The notes under the pieces: model-generated
What the model was told of the DNA's origin: nothing
Seen by the model: only the letters and a program-made list of their open reading frames with translations
The model's database searches: none
Assembly: GCA_937951675.1 (NCBI GenBank)
Contig: CALFBI010000004.1
Location: forward strand, 82,090-146,089
Length of the DNA stretch: 64,000 nucleotides
Source: an uncultured Verrucomicrobiales bacterium
GTDB lineage: Bacteria > Verrucomicrobiota > Verrucomicrobiia > Verrucomicrobiales > Akkermansiaceae
Direction of reading: 5' to 3'
Part shown: one piece after another, positions 7,773 through 16,682 of the stretch
How the letters are laid out: the number at the start of each line of letters is the position of its first letter
Numbering within the stretch: the first letter of the stretch is position 1
Program-made: the position numbers and the translations under genes

Positions 7773-8498
7773 TCAAGAGATAGAATCAAAGTTCCCTCTC
7801 TTTAAAAAATGAATCACCGCCTCACTCACTCGCGAATCCGTCATAATCAAGGTATGATCAACCGGTAAGATTTTGAATTCTTCACCATCATCGAGTTTCC
7901 CTTTTTGGGCTGATACAATTCCATCGTTATCTTCAGATAGCAGCTTTTTGAAAAAAGGAATCAAAGGTCGATTTCCCATTAACACCCCTAGAGGAATTTG
8001 CTCATTAAAAGCAGGCACCCATTTAGAAATGTCTCTCGTGCTCATCCTCATCCCCCCAGGACCAAGCACCGCTCGCCCCACAACTTTACCCTGTAACCAA
8101 TCAATGATTTCGCTCCCCTGATTGGGAGGAGCCAGCATCACCGAACTTGCGAGCGAAAAATGCGAGTTTTTTTGGCTAAGAAGACACCTCAAAATAATCC
8201 CTCCCATAGAATGAGTCACAAAATGCACCGCTTCCCCCTTATCGAGGTAATGGTCTAAAATCTGATTCACCTCTTGTGTCAACGCAGGTAAATCCTTCCT
8301 AAACGATGGGTAAGGAATATTGAGAGTATCAAAACCTTGCTCATACAAGACGCTCGCTAAAGAATCCATCGATTCCATACTCCGCCATAAGCCGTGCAGT
8401 AGCACAACCTTAGGCTGCTTACTTTCATGCCTGCGATAACGAGGCCGATGCCAAGGCAGCGGTGGACACAATGCTTTCACTTTAAAATCAGGTTTCAT
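7773..8498 (-). CDS. alpha/beta-hydrolase (lipase/esterase-like)
   Basis: The 241-residue product shows the alpha/beta-hydrolase layout. VVLLHGLWRSMESM forms the oxyanion region, THSMGG the nucleophile elbow with catalytic serine, and the C-terminal VDHTLIM a likely catalytic histidine. An aspartate in EDNDGIVSAQ may complete the triad. No signal peptide is evident. The arrangement resembles triacylglycerol-lipase and PGAP1-like cytosolic hydrolases, but the substrate cannot be told. Its start overlaps the waaA stop by four bases (ATGA), which implies translational coupling. A link to lipid or LPS turnover is only a guess from this position. Confidence 0.75.
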   Translation of the reverse strand: MKPDFKVKALCPPLPWHRPRYRRHESKQPKVVLLHGLWRSMESMDSLASVLYEQGFDTLNIPYPSFRKDLPALTQEVNQILDHYLDKGEAVHFVTHSMGGIILRCLLSQKNSHFSLASSVMLAPPNQGSEIIDWLQGKVVGRAVLGPGGMRMSTRDISKWVPAFNEQIPLGVLMGNRPLIPFFKKLLSEDNDGIVSAQKGKLDDGEEFKILPVDHTLIMTDSRVSEAVIHFLKRGNFDSIS

Positions 8499-9742
8499 GA
8501 TTGTTGTAAAAATTGAATCGTTTTCAGTGTCGCTCCTTGATGTTTCTTGAGGACTTCAAGCGCGATCCGGGTTTGTTGCTCAAGACGTTCCGAGCTCTCT
8601 AAAACCTGTTTTAATTGAAACCTGAGTTGGGACTGATCCGAAATTTCGATCACTCCTCCAGCGGCAATAAGCTCTTGTATCAAAGGCTGAAAATTTTCCA
8701 TATGAGGACCTACTATTACAGGTATTTCAGCATGAATGGCCTCACAAGGGTTTTGCCCTCCTTTTGATAAAATACTCTTCCCGATCATGGTAACATCCAC
8801 CATTTGAGTCCATTCGCTTAATTCTCCCGTAGAATCGAGGAGGACATGATCTTCTCCTGAATAAGGCCCCTTACTACGCTGCCAAATCGAAGAACTGACG
8901 AGCTCTTTCATGATCTCGTCCCCTCGTTCTGCGTGCCTTGGAACAATAAGGAGAGAATACCCTTCCTCATGAAGAGCCTCATAAAACCACTTCTCCTCCT
9001 CTCCGTGCGAACTCGCCAAAAGAACAATAGGCGCTTTTTTCCGTAATTGCTCACAAATCAGCGCGACCTCAGAAGAGGGGCTGGGGTGAGCTGAAAAAGG
9101 CTGATCAAACTTAATGCTTCCCGTGATATGGATCTGATCTTTGCTCACTCCCAATTCAAGCCACTGCTCTGCTCCTAACGAATCCTGCACCAAGACATGG
9201 TCAAGATGAGAAAAGAACATTTCTCTCACTGCGGGATATTTACGGTAACGCTGAAAAGAGGTTGGCGATAACCGCGCATTCACCACCGTTATGGGAATCT
9301 TTTTTCCTGCTACAACCCGAAGAGTGTTTGGCCAAAAATCAGATTCTATCAATAAAAATTGTTGAGGCTGATATCGAACCAAACAACGTCTCACTACAAA
9401 AGGGATATCAAAAGGTGCGTAAATCACCTCAACCCCTGGCAAAGAAGCGTCTTGCGCTACCTTTTTCCCCGTCGAGGTCGTCACAAGCAATACAAACTCC
9501 TGCTGCGTATCCTCTTCTTTCCAGCGGCGAATCAGCTTTAAGGCTAAATTAACTTCACCTACGCTCACCGCATTCATCATGATCGCCCCTAGCTTCACTT
9601 CTTTGAAGCTAGAGTAACGACCAAACCTTTCCGAAAGGCCTGACCCCTTCCCTCCTCTGCGGCACATTTTAAAATACCATTTGGGAATCCCTAGTAATAA
9701 AAGAGGGAAAAACAATATTTGATAAAGAAAAGATAATATCAT
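8495..9742 (-). CDS. waaA: 3-deoxy-D-manno-octulosonic-acid (Kdo) transferase WaaA
   Basis: WaaA (KdtA, GT30) transfers Kdo from CMP-Kdo to lipid A precursor at the inner membrane. The 415-residue product has an N-terminal membrane anchor (about 1-20). The family motifs are AVSVGEVNLALKL with the catalytic glutamate, VTTSTGKKVA, LIESDFWPN, and the C-terminal GGQNPCEAIHAEIPVIVGPHMENF. Cytosine-nucleotide binding is expected in the C-terminal Rossmann domain. Together with lpxD it shows that this bacterium makes a Kdo-containing LPS. It sits between rsmD (3-base gap) and the hydrolase (4-base overlap). Confidence 0.93.
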   Translation of the reverse strand: MILSFLYQILFFPLLLLGIPKWYFKMCRRGGKGSGLSERFGRYSSFKEVKLGAIMMNAVSVGEVNLALKLIRRWKEEDTQQEFVLLVTTSTGKKVAQDASLPGVEVIYAPFDIPFVVRRCLVRYQPQQFLLIESDFWPNTLRVVAGKKIPITVVNARLSPTSFQRYRKYPAVREMFFSHLDHVLVQDSLGAEQWLELGVSKDQIHITGSIKFDQPFSAHPSPSSEVALICEQLRKKAPIVLLASSHGEEEKWFYEALHEEGYSLLIVPRHAERGDEIMKELVSSSIWQRSKGPYSGEDHVLLDSTGELSEWTQMVDVTMIGKSILSKGGQNPCEAIHAEIPVIVGPHMENFQPLIQELIAAGGVIEISDQSQLRFQLKQVLESSERLEQQTRIALEVLKKHQGATLKTIQFLQQS

Positions 9743-9745
9743 TTT

Positions 9746-10285
9746 TCAGCGATAAAAACAAAGGCTACTCCCACCATAATCCCTCCGGTCAATAAGACTC
9801 CCCTTACCCCATAAAGGCGAAGCTAACTCTGAAGGGATCTCTATGATTAAGAGTCCTTCTTTATCTAAAATCTCCCGAAGCATACTGCCCTCTAGTAAGA
9901 GCGCCACCAAATCGTCTTGTCCTCCTCGAGCATAAGGGGGATCCATGAAGATGACATCATAATTTTTCTTGCAGCGTTCCAAATACTTAAGCGCGTCCAA
10001 TGCATGGTAACAAGCGCCCTCCAGACGACACTTTTTCACATTTTCTTTTAAAACACTCAAAGCCCTCCGATCATTTTCTACAAAATCACAGGTTTGTGCT
10101 CCACGGCTCAATGCTTCAATGCCTAGAGCTCCAGACCCTGCAAAAAAATCCAAAACTATCGCATCTTCCATATTAGCATGAATCATAGAAAACAGAGATT
10201 CCTTCACTCGGTCAGAAGTCGGCCGAGTCCCTTCCGCCGGGCTATTAAGACGAACTCCTCGAGCTAATCCACTAATTACACGCAT
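9746..10285 (-). CDS. rsmD: 16S rRNA (guanine-N2)-methyltransferase RsmD
   Basis: RsmD methylates G966 of 16S rRNA using S-adenosylmethionine. The 179-residue product begins MRVISGLARGVRLNSP and carries GTRPTSDRVKESLFSM. The SAM-binding motif is VLDFFAGSGALGIEALSRGA and the catalytic motif is IFMDPPYARGG, all strongly typical of the family. It is packed between the AsmA-like gene (2-base gap) and waaA (3-base gap). In many genomes rsmD sits beside coaD; here it does not. The function is secure, and its place inside an envelope gene run is probably only shared transcription. Confidence 0.93.
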   Translation of the reverse strand: MRVISGLARGVRLNSPAEGTRPTSDRVKESLFSMIHANMEDAIVLDFFAGSGALGIEALSRGAQTCDFVENDRRALSVLKENVKKCRLEGACYHALDALKYLERCKKNYDVIFMDPPYARGGQDDLVALLLEGSMLREILDKEGLLIIEIPSELASPLWGKGSLIDRRDYGGSSLCFYR

Positions 10286-10287
10286 GA

Positions 10288-11790
10288 TTAATTTTCCTCT
10301 GACATTTCCCGGATAGCAAATGCTTTTATTTTAGAGACGACCGATTCTAGATTTTCCCACTGGTCTGGCCGCCCAGAATTCATCCAAACCTGAGCTCCCT
10401 CAGATTTAAAATGAAAATCTCTAAAATAGCGATCGCGGTTTCCTTCTAAAGGGTAAAGCCATCGTGAAGTCCACCTGGTTAAAAGGCTTCCCATTCCAAA
10501 ACGAGTAAAAACCTCGCTCCACCGATCATTTGCGACAATTCGGACCACTCCTCTTCCCCTTCTTTGAAAAAGAGATTCATAACCATTCCCCATCAACACA
10601 AGTTCAGGTTGATAAACTTTGACCAAGGGCACCTGTATCAGCCCGTTCCGCATGAGAGCTTTTAGCTGAGCGTATTCAAAGTGATAATTCCCACCTCGCT
10701 TTTGATGCCGAAGCGTGAAAGGACCTACCCGAGCGTCCGCATAAAGTTTCATCTGAGTAAGCTGGAGTAAAGAACCAGCCCCTTGAAGAGTGAGTTGAGC
10801 CTGATCAAGATCAACTCCAAACCCGGACCATTCAAACAATAAATAATGGTGTGGTTCTGAATGAGTCAAACTCACTCCTCCCTTCACTAAATAAGGCGGT
10901 CTCGACATCAACGAGAAATCATACTGATAACGCAGAGCGCTTCCTTTCACTTCCTTGCCTTTTGCTGAAATTTGATTCTGCTTCCAAACGAGGGGAAGTC
11001 TTTTGGGAGCCCTCAGCTCCTGCTCACCGATCAGCAACCTTTCATATTCAATAAAACTCCTCTCTTCTTGATCGGTGCTAAGATGCAGCGCAATCTCATC
11101 GATTTCAATCACAGGCAGATCACTTGAAACCTTCGTGAGCCCTATTTTTATTTTTCCTTTATTTATTTTAATCTTTCTGTGCGCCTGAACTAAGGGGGCT
11201 TGCTTCCCTTTCTGTTCATGAAGCGCTTTAGGACTGAGAGGTGACTTGTTCTCGCCCCCTTTTTTAACCAAAGGTTTTTGTTTTTGGACGGGTTCCCCTT
11301 TTTGCTTAGGAACAGACAAATCTAACTTATTTTTTTGAGGAGCACGTAACTGTTCTTTTATTAATGGAAGAGTTTGATGATCTGTAACTTGAGTGAAAGA
11401 CGGTTGATCAATAAGCGTCTCTAATAACTCCTGAAGCTGCTTTTCAGAAAGATCCAAAAAAGGGGCCTCGATCGAAATAGACTTAAAAGGCCGTTTTTCT
11501 TCTTTAAACAAACTTCTAAAATTGAGTGCTATTTCCATTTTCTCGATGGAAAGAAACTGGTTTTTCGAATCTCGATACCGACAAGTTGTTTCACCTACAA
11601 TGATTTTAGATTCAAAGGGGTTAATCACCACCGTTCCTAAGTTTGCCTTCACCCCTATTCTCTGCAAAATCATCTTCTCTACTCGTCCCTTTACTAACGG
11701 TGAGTTCACAATTCCCCACCCTAAAGCCACTAGACTTACCCCAATGAAAAATGCCCAGCGTAAATACCGACCTAGGTTCTTTCTCGTCAT
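10288..11790 (-). CDS. AsmA/DUF748-like membrane-anchored protein
   Basis: The 500-residue product has one N-terminal transmembrane segment (about residues 10-28). A region typical of AsmA/TamB-like proteins follows: VKGRVEKMILQRIGVKANLG, then VINPFESKIIVGE and IALNFRSLF. A low-complexity, lysine-, glutamine- and proline-rich linker lies at about 145-200. A beta-rich C-terminal part looks periplasmic. AsmA-like proteins are thought to help lipid or protein traffic between the membranes. The start overlaps the upstream stop by four bases. Function is inferred from architecture only. Confidence 0.5.
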   Translation of the reverse strand: MTRKNLGRYLRWAFFIGVSLVALGWGIVNSPLVKGRVEKMILQRIGVKANLGTVVINPFESKIIVGETTCRYRDSKNQFLSIEKMEIALNFRSLFKEEKRPFKSISIEAPFLDLSEKQLQELLETLIDQPSFTQVTDHQTLPLIKEQLRAPQKNKLDLSVPKQKGEPVQKQKPLVKKGGENKSPLSPKALHEQKGKQAPLVQAHRKIKINKGKIKIGLTKVSSDLPVIEIDEIALHLSTDQEERSFIEYERLLIGEQELRAPKRLPLVWKQNQISAKGKEVKGSALRYQYDFSLMSRPPYLVKGGVSLTHSEPHHYLLFEWSGFGVDLDQAQLTLQGAGSLLQLTQMKLYADARVGPFTLRHQKRGGNYHFEYAQLKALMRNGLIQVPLVKVYQPELVLMGNGYESLFQRRGRGVVRIVANDRWSEVFTRFGMGSLLTRWTSRWLYPLEGNRDRYFRDFHFKSEGAQVWMNSGRPDQWENLESVVSKIKAFAIREMSEEN

Positions 11791-12488
11791 TTTTTAGAAA
11801 TAGGAAACCTCACAATAGAGCTTTTATCGTAAAGGCGGCGACCTGATGCCGAGACCTCCTGCAACCGATAAACAATCAGGGCATATTCACCCCCTGCTTG
11901 AATTCCTATTGCGATATTTTCTTTTGTAATACTAAAAGAACTCTCTTCGAAAAACTTCCACTCTTTCCCCTTCCAAGCACCCAGCGGACTATCTTCAGGG
12001 GCATCAATATTATCGATTCTTACTAAAGCGCCATTAGGCGATTGGAAGTAATCACCCTTTGGGTGATATTGAAGAAGGGAAATATGACTTGCCGAACCGC
12101 TTGCTCGAATCACCCAATTTCCATTCGAGTTCTCTTCTAAATGTAAGTTAACGGGCCCTATTTCTTTAAATTTTCGAGCCTTCCACAGTTCAGCATACTC
12201 TTTATATTCTTTGGGCGTTAAGCCCAATTTTTTATCATATAGTAACGCTCTCCCTAGAGGAGTTTTCTTCTTATGATCCCGAAACCATTCAGGGTCTTCA
12301 CTCGCTGCGATTTGAAGCTTTTGGAGAAGTGGTGCTATTTGCTTCGGAGGCAGCATCACAACTAATGCTCCTTTCACCTTTTTATCCTTTCCAAAAATTT
12401 CTTTGAAAGCTTCAGGTTCGGCATGAAGTGCCATGGATAACAAAACAGTTACCGCCATCAACTCCACTAATATAAATACTTGTCTCAT
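11787..12488 (-). CDS. secreted protein of unknown function
   Basis: The 233-residue product starts with a hydrophobic signal (MRQVFILVELMAVTVLLSMALHAEP) and is otherwise soluble, charged and mixed alpha/beta. I recognise no domain. The C-terminal half has alternating hydrophobic strands (GNWVIRASGSASHISLLQY, EYALIVYRLQEVSASGRRLY), suggesting a beta sandwich. It directly abuts the four-helix membrane gene upstream and overlaps the AsmA-like gene downstream by four bases. Those three therefore probably act together, perhaps in envelope structure. I cannot assign a function. Confidence 0.6.
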   Translation of the reverse strand: MRQVFILVELMAVTVLLSMALHAEPEAFKEIFGKDKKVKGALVVMLPPKQIAPLLQKLQIAASEDPEWFRDHKKKTPLGRALLYDKKLGLTPKEYKEYAELWKARKFKEIGPVNLHLEENSNGNWVIRASGSASHISLLQYHPKGDYFQSPNGALVRIDNIDAPEDSPLGAWKGKEWKFFEESSFSITKENIAIGIQAGGEYALIVYRLQEVSASGRRLYDKSSIVRFPISKK

Positions 12489-12893
12489 TTAATCTCGCGA
12501 CTGAAACGATTTCAAAAGCAGCCCTGCCCCGGCCGCAATCAGCAATAAAATTAACAATAAGTGAGTTAATTTCGTATTCATCACAAAACGAACTCGACTT
12601 AAAATCTCTACAACAATGAGCATAAGACCTAAGCCTGATAAGACCCAACCCCACTTTGATTTCGACTTATAAAATAAACGAATCGCTCCTATCATAAATG
12701 GAGCAAATACAATTCCCATAGAAGTCGTCTCTGATAAGCCCGACCGGTGATGAAACATGCCTGAAAAAGCCCCAAAGTCACCCGAGACTACTCTAACTGA
12801 GTCTAAAAACAGATAGAGACCTAGCCCTAGTAATACGGCACCCCATCCAAGAGTGGCCACTCCCGAACCTCCTTCTGTTCCGCCTGGTTTCAT
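12489..12893 (-). CDS. small integral membrane protein, unknown function
   Basis: The 134-residue product has four predicted membrane helices (about residues 11-35, 55-77, 82-100 and 111-128) and short charged loops. No family motif is visible. It overlaps the preceding gene by four bases (ATGA) and ends exactly where the next gene begins, so the three unknown genes are almost certainly translated from one message. The name can only be four-helix membrane protein. Confidence 0.6.
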   Translation of the reverse strand: MKPGGTEGGSGVATLGWGAVLLGLGLYLFLDSVRVVSGDFGAFSGMFHHRSGLSETTSMGIVFAPFMIGAIRLFYKSKSKWGWVLSGLGLMLIVVEILSRVRFVMNTKLTHLLLILLLIAAGAGLLLKSFQSRD

Positions 12894-13936
12894 GGTGTTT
12901 TAGAGGGGCGTTCACTTTCATCCAACATAAGCCACCTTTGACAAATCACTTTTTCAATTAAAAACCCCCGCGGGTGAGTCGTGTTTGGCTGATGCTTCAA
13001 AGTAAGAATAAAAGCAATGGGCCGATAAGTATTTGTTTTCTGAAGATAAGTGAAAATATTCACCAACTTCATAAAATCGGGGTTATCTCGTCTAATATAG
13101 CCTATCCCTTCCCGATCTGCACCAGGAGTCGACATTTTGAAAGCATGGTAAACTTCCGAGTCTTCATACTCAAAAGCATAATAGTTATCCGGAAAAACAT
13201 TCACTCTGAAATCAAGTGGCTCTTCTATTTGCTGCTCGATAAATTCATTCCAGTCCATTGGTTGATAAGCCACTGATGTCTCCCAATCGATTTTCAAAGA
13301 GTCCTTACCTTCGACTAAACAGAAATGATACATACTCCCATCTTCTGCATGGATCACGGCCGTATGGATTTCTTTACCTTGGATAAGGTCGAGGGAGTAA
13401 TCACTAATGTAATCAAACTTTTTGGGCTCGAGTTGGTTCTTTTCATAATGCCCCTGCATCAATGGTAAGACACGATTAGGGTCTCTCACTAGTGGCAGCA
13501 TATCCTCGATGCTTTGTGCACTCATAAAATCCGCCGCTCTTTGCTCTACTCTCGCGAGAATTTCTTCTGCTTGTTCTTTACTCACTTCCGATTGGACTCC
13601 TTTTTCTTCAGACTTTTGCTTCTCTAAGCCCTGGTCCACAGGAGACGCGTCCGCCCTCTTATTTCGATTATGATTATTATACATCAAAACCCCTATTCCT
13701 AAGAATGCTAAGAGCACAAAAGAAGACAGCCACCAGATCGGACTCTTATTGGCTTTTTTAGATAACGCCACTTCTTTCCCTTCGCCCCATTGCTCCTCAC
13801 TACCTTTAGGTTCTTCGGCAGGAGGGACTTTAGATTGAAACGTCACCTTCCCTGATCTCTCTGCTTTGCGAGTTTCAGTTGGATTCGTTAACCGCACTAC
13901 TTGGTCTTTTTTTTCGGATGAAGGGTCGAGGCTCAA
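12890..13936 (-). CDS. single-pass membrane protein with soluble C-terminal domain, unknown function
   Basis: The 348-residue product has a charged cytoplasmic N-terminus (1-65) and one membrane helix (PIWWLSSFVLLAFLGIGVLMY, about 66-86). A lysine/glutamate-rich linker and a soluble domain at about 120-348 follow. That domain includes repeated aromatic strands such as YHFCLVEGKDSLKIDW and NYYAFEYEDSEVYHAF. The start is a TTG; I saw no in-frame ATG before the membrane helix. It is the first gene of a leftward run of eight closely packed genes, so the promoter should lie in the 107 bases shared with the divergent HAD gene. No known family is recognised. Confidence 0.55.
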   Translation of the reverse strand: MSLDPSSEKKDQVVRLTNPTETRKAERSGKVTFQSKVPPAEEPKGSEEQWGEGKEVALSKKANKSPIWWLSSFVLLAFLGIGVLMYNNHNRNKRADASPVDQGLEKQKSEEKGVQSEVSKEQAEEILARVEQRAADFMSAQSIEDMLPLVRDPNRVLPLMQGHYEKNQLEPKKFDYISDYSLDLIQGKEIHTAVIHAEDGSMYHFCLVEGKDSLKIDWETSVAYQPMDWNEFIEQQIEEPLDFRVNVFPDNYYAFEYEDSEVYHAFKMSTPGADREGIGYIRRDNPDFMKLVNIFTYLQKTNTYRPIAFILTLKHQPNTTHPRGFLIEKVICQRWLMLDESERPSKTP

Positions 13937-14043
13937 ATCAATAGGTTGGAATTGGGATAAGCATAGAGAGATGAGATCCGACCCTCAAGTCGAGAGTTTT
14001 TTTATCACTTGCAGAACCTTCCCAACTCCTCTGCATTACTGAC

Positions 14044-14649
14044 ATGAAATATGACGCTATTTTAGTGGATATCGGGAATGTCTTAATGACTTTCGATTTC
14101 TTACCAGCCATGAAGGAACTGGCTCCTTCATTTGGAGATGACTTCGAGGCTCCATTCGAGCTCCTCATGGAAAAAAAAGATGATTTCGAAAGAGGGCTTT
14201 TATCTGAAACGGAATATATCACTTGGGCTTCAGATATTCTCCGTTTTACCGGCACTCATGATGAATTCAAGACTGCTTGGAATTCTATATTTACCCCTAA
14301 TCAATTAATGTGGAATGATTTGAAAATCTCTATGGAGCTCGGATTGAAACATGTGATTTTCTCTAATACGAATGCGATTCACGCCCCTTGGTTAATGAAA
14401 AATTGCCCTCTATTACCCAAATTCGATGGTTATGTCTTTTCTCATCAAGTCGGGGCTATCAAGCCTCAAGCACCTATTTATCAATACGCGATCGAGCAAT
14501 TTAACCTAGATCCGTCTAAAACACTCTACATTGATGACCTTCTGCCCAATATCATTCAAGGCCAAGAATGGGGACTCCACTCACATCGTTATGACCCAAA
14601 GAATCATTCAGCATTTAAGCGTTGGTTTGACGAAAAACTCGACGCCTGA
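14044..14649 (+). CDS. HAD-superfamily (subfamily IA) phosphatase
   Basis: The 201-residue product opens with YDAILVDIGNVLMTFD, the nucleophile motif in the D-x-G-N form seen in YihX-like phosphatases. An alpha-helical cap follows, then IFSNTNA (motif II), VGAIKPQAPIYQYA with the motif III lysine, and LYIDDLLPNI (motif IV acidic residues). Such enzymes dephosphorylate small phosphorylated metabolites. It is the only rightward gene in its neighbourhood and its last 35 bases overlap convergently with the DUF4126 gene. The substrate is unknown. Confidence 0.8.
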   Translation: MKYDAILVDIGNVLMTFDFLPAMKELAPSFGDDFEAPFELLMEKKDDFERGLLSETEYITWASDILRFTGTHDEFKTAWNSIFTPNQLMWNDLKISMELGLKHVIFSNTNAIHAPWLMKNCPLLPKFDGYVFSHQVGAIKPQAPIYQYAIEQFNLDPSKTLYIDDLLPNIIQGQEWGLHSHRYDPKNHSAFKRWFDEKLDA

Positions 14650-15250
14650 CTTTCCCTAGAGAAGAACGAAGACCTCCATAGGATTTTTTGATAACTTGGA
14701 TAAATTGACGACTCAAAAAGAGGCAAAAAATGAGCAGGATCGCTGATACCACAAAGGCTAGCACCGGAGAAAAAGCAATTAGCCCTAACCCTGCGATAAC
14801 CATCCCGTCTTCACTCACACTTGCAATGGTATTTGAAACAGGCTCTGGAGAGAGGTTGATTAATAATCGGCCACTTGCCTTAGCGGTATGAGTCGTAAGA
14901 GCCGCTCCTCCGGCAAGTAAGGTTGATATAACCGAAAGCACTGGATCGACATCCCCTAAAACCGATAAGGAAAGTAACACGGCTCCGATCGGTCGAATCA
15001 CCGTGTGAAAAGAATCCCAAAAAGAATCAACCCAAGGGATCTTATCCGCAAAAAACTCTACCACAAAAAGCCCCCCTGCAACAAAGAGCACCCACTCGTT
15101 TCCAAGAATTTGAAGGGATTCATATTTTTGAGTCAGGCTGAGTAAATCGAACCTCACCACGAGACCCGTCAATAAAACAGTTAAATAGAGATTAATCCCC
15201 GCTAACGTTGCTAAGCCCAGCGCGGCACCAAGCATTTCAATCATTTCCAT
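14615..15250 (-). CDS. DUF4126-family integral membrane protein
   Basis: The 211-residue product has about five hydrophobic segments and the features I associate with DUF4126 proteins. These are an opening ALGLATLAGINLYLTVLLTGL, the internal FFADKIPWVDSFWDSFHTVIRPIGAVLLS and a later LLAGGAALTTHTAKASGRLLIN. The family has no settled function. The end of the gene runs 35 bases into the 3' end of the HAD gene on the other strand. The two convergent messages are therefore complementary over that stretch. Confidence 0.75.
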   Translation of the reverse strand: MEMIEMLGAALGLATLAGINLYLTVLLTGLVVRFDLLSLTQKYESLQILGNEWVLFVAGGLFVVEFFADKIPWVDSFWDSFHTVIRPIGAVLLSLSVLGDVDPVLSVISTLLAGGAALTTHTAKASGRLLINLSPEPVSNTIASVSEDGMVIAGLGLIAFSPVLAFVVSAILLIFCLFLSRQFIQVIKKSYGGLRSSLGKVRRRVFRQTNA

Positions 15251-15335
15251 CCCTTATTATTTAATAGAAGCTCGAAACCGGCGATGATAAAACGAGCGGA
15301 TCTTTCTCATCATCTCATCACACTTCCTGTCTTTA

Positions 15336-16682
15336 TTATTTACGGTGAAACATCTGTTGAATCGAATCCATATATCGCTCGATTTCACTCCTTCTCTTTT
15401 GTGCTTGGTTCGAAGTATTCAACTCATCTTTGAGCCGAATATAATCATCAAAATTTCCTGAAACTTCCTGATTTGAAGTGATTTGGAACCAATCTAAGTA
15501 ATTTTCTAATTTTTGCTGCCTTTCGATTGAAGTTTCTCGAAATTTCTCCATTTCTAGACGATTTTGATTCCATTTTTCGGCCTCTTTCAGAGAGCGAACT
15601 TCTCCCATCGCCTCAAAATAAGCTTTCACAATACTTCGATAAGGGGGGAAGGCTTTCAAATACAGATTCGACAGCTCTAGCTGAGCTTCGAGCACTGCCG
15701 GCCGAACGCTCTGAACAGGCAGCTGGCCCAGTTCTAAATACTCTTCAGGTGAGATCTGGAAAAGCTCACCCTCGTGCTCAAACCTCACTGTCACAGCTTG
15801 AGCTAATAATTTCTCGGTTTCAGCCAAAGAATAGGACTGCATCAAAGGAATCTCAGAGAGTTTAGCCATTTGTAATAACCACCACTTTGCCAAGCTTTTC
15901 TCCGAAAGGTTTAACTCCGGGAATGAAGCCATCAAAAGGTCCATTTCTTCCCCTTCATAGTTAACTCTCCGGATCAGGTATTCACGAAAGGATGCTTGAG
16001 CACCTTTCTGAGCCAAGAGAGTCATCACAAGCGCGCCCGTTGAAGCTCGGTAAGCCACCTTCCCGGTTGAATAGCCTAACGACTCATCGCCTTCCTTTAA
16101 AAGATCTTCGATACTAAGAAGCATTCCTGAAGAAAACAGAGCCTCATAAATACGATAATCAGATTGTCCCTTTTTCCAATTGATCGCTTCTAAAAAACCT
16201 TCAAGTAGCCATTCAGGGAAATCAATTGCTGCCCCTTCCTTAAAGGTCTCTTTTTTTCCAATCACTCGTCGTAAAAGAAGCCCCCTGAGAAGCTCTTTTT
16301 CAATGAGAGGTCGCTTTAACCCCTCTTCCAATGACAATTCGATTTGTAGACGATACTTCCCGCCAACAGCATAAAATCTTTTCTGTATTTGCGGTTTCCC
16401 CGCACTCAAAGAGGCATGAGTTTCGACAACAATACCCAGCATAGATCGTCCCGACCCTTTCCCTAATAGCAAAGTCAGTTGATCATCTAAATTTTGGGCA
16501 ACTGAACCTATCGCCTCTCGCACAGACAGCTGATCAGAATAAACAAGAAGACCTAAATCATCGTAATCACTCAGCCGAGCTTCTTGCCCATACGCCGAAC
16601 CCAACATCAATAATAGCCCAGCGACATTTCTCGCGCCTCTTTTAAGACACACGAGAGCATTACTGATTGGCTTTCTGAACAT
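15336..16682 (-). CDS. exported protein resembling an inactive gluzincin peptidase
   Basis: The 448-residue product starts at the ATG at 16682 and has a signal peptide ending near SAYGQEA. Around residues 128-135 is LIEKELLRGLLLRR, which has the spacing of a HExxH zinc site with both histidines replaced (K-E-L-L-R). About 30 residues later comes FPEWLLEGFLEAI, which matches the W-L-x-E-G signature that carries the third zinc ligand in many gluzincins. I therefore suggest a degenerate metallopeptidase fold that has lost activity. The C-terminus (about 340-448) is helical and charged. It overlaps the upstream gene by 23 bases. The family is unproven. Confidence 0.5.
   Translation of the reverse strand: MFRKPISNALVCLKRGARNVAGLLLMLGSAYGQEARLSDYDDLGLLVYSDQLSVREAIGSVAQNLDDQLTLLLGKGSGRSMLGIVVETHASLSAGKPQIQKRFYAVGGKYRLQIELSLEEGLKRPLIEKELLRGLLLRRVIGKKETFKEGAAIDFPEWLLEGFLEAINWKKGQSDYRIYEALFSSGMLLSIEDLLKEGDESLGYSTGKVAYRASTGALVMTLLAQKGAQASFREYLIRRVNYEGEEMDLLMASFPELNLSEKSLAKWWLLQMAKLSEIPLMQSYSLAETEKLLAQAVTVRFEHEGELFQISPEEYLELGQLPVQSVRPAVLEAQLELSNLYLKAFPPYRSIVKAYFEAMGEVRSLKEAEKWNQNRLEMEKFRETSIERQQKLENYLDWFQITSNQEVSGNFDDYIRLKDELNTSNQAQKRRSEIERYMDSIQQMFHRK

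Noticed and set aside
6949..7776. TTG start at 7776 for the PhyH-like gene
   Set aside because: The ATG at 7740 has AAGGAAG five bases upstream and gives a normal family N-terminus.
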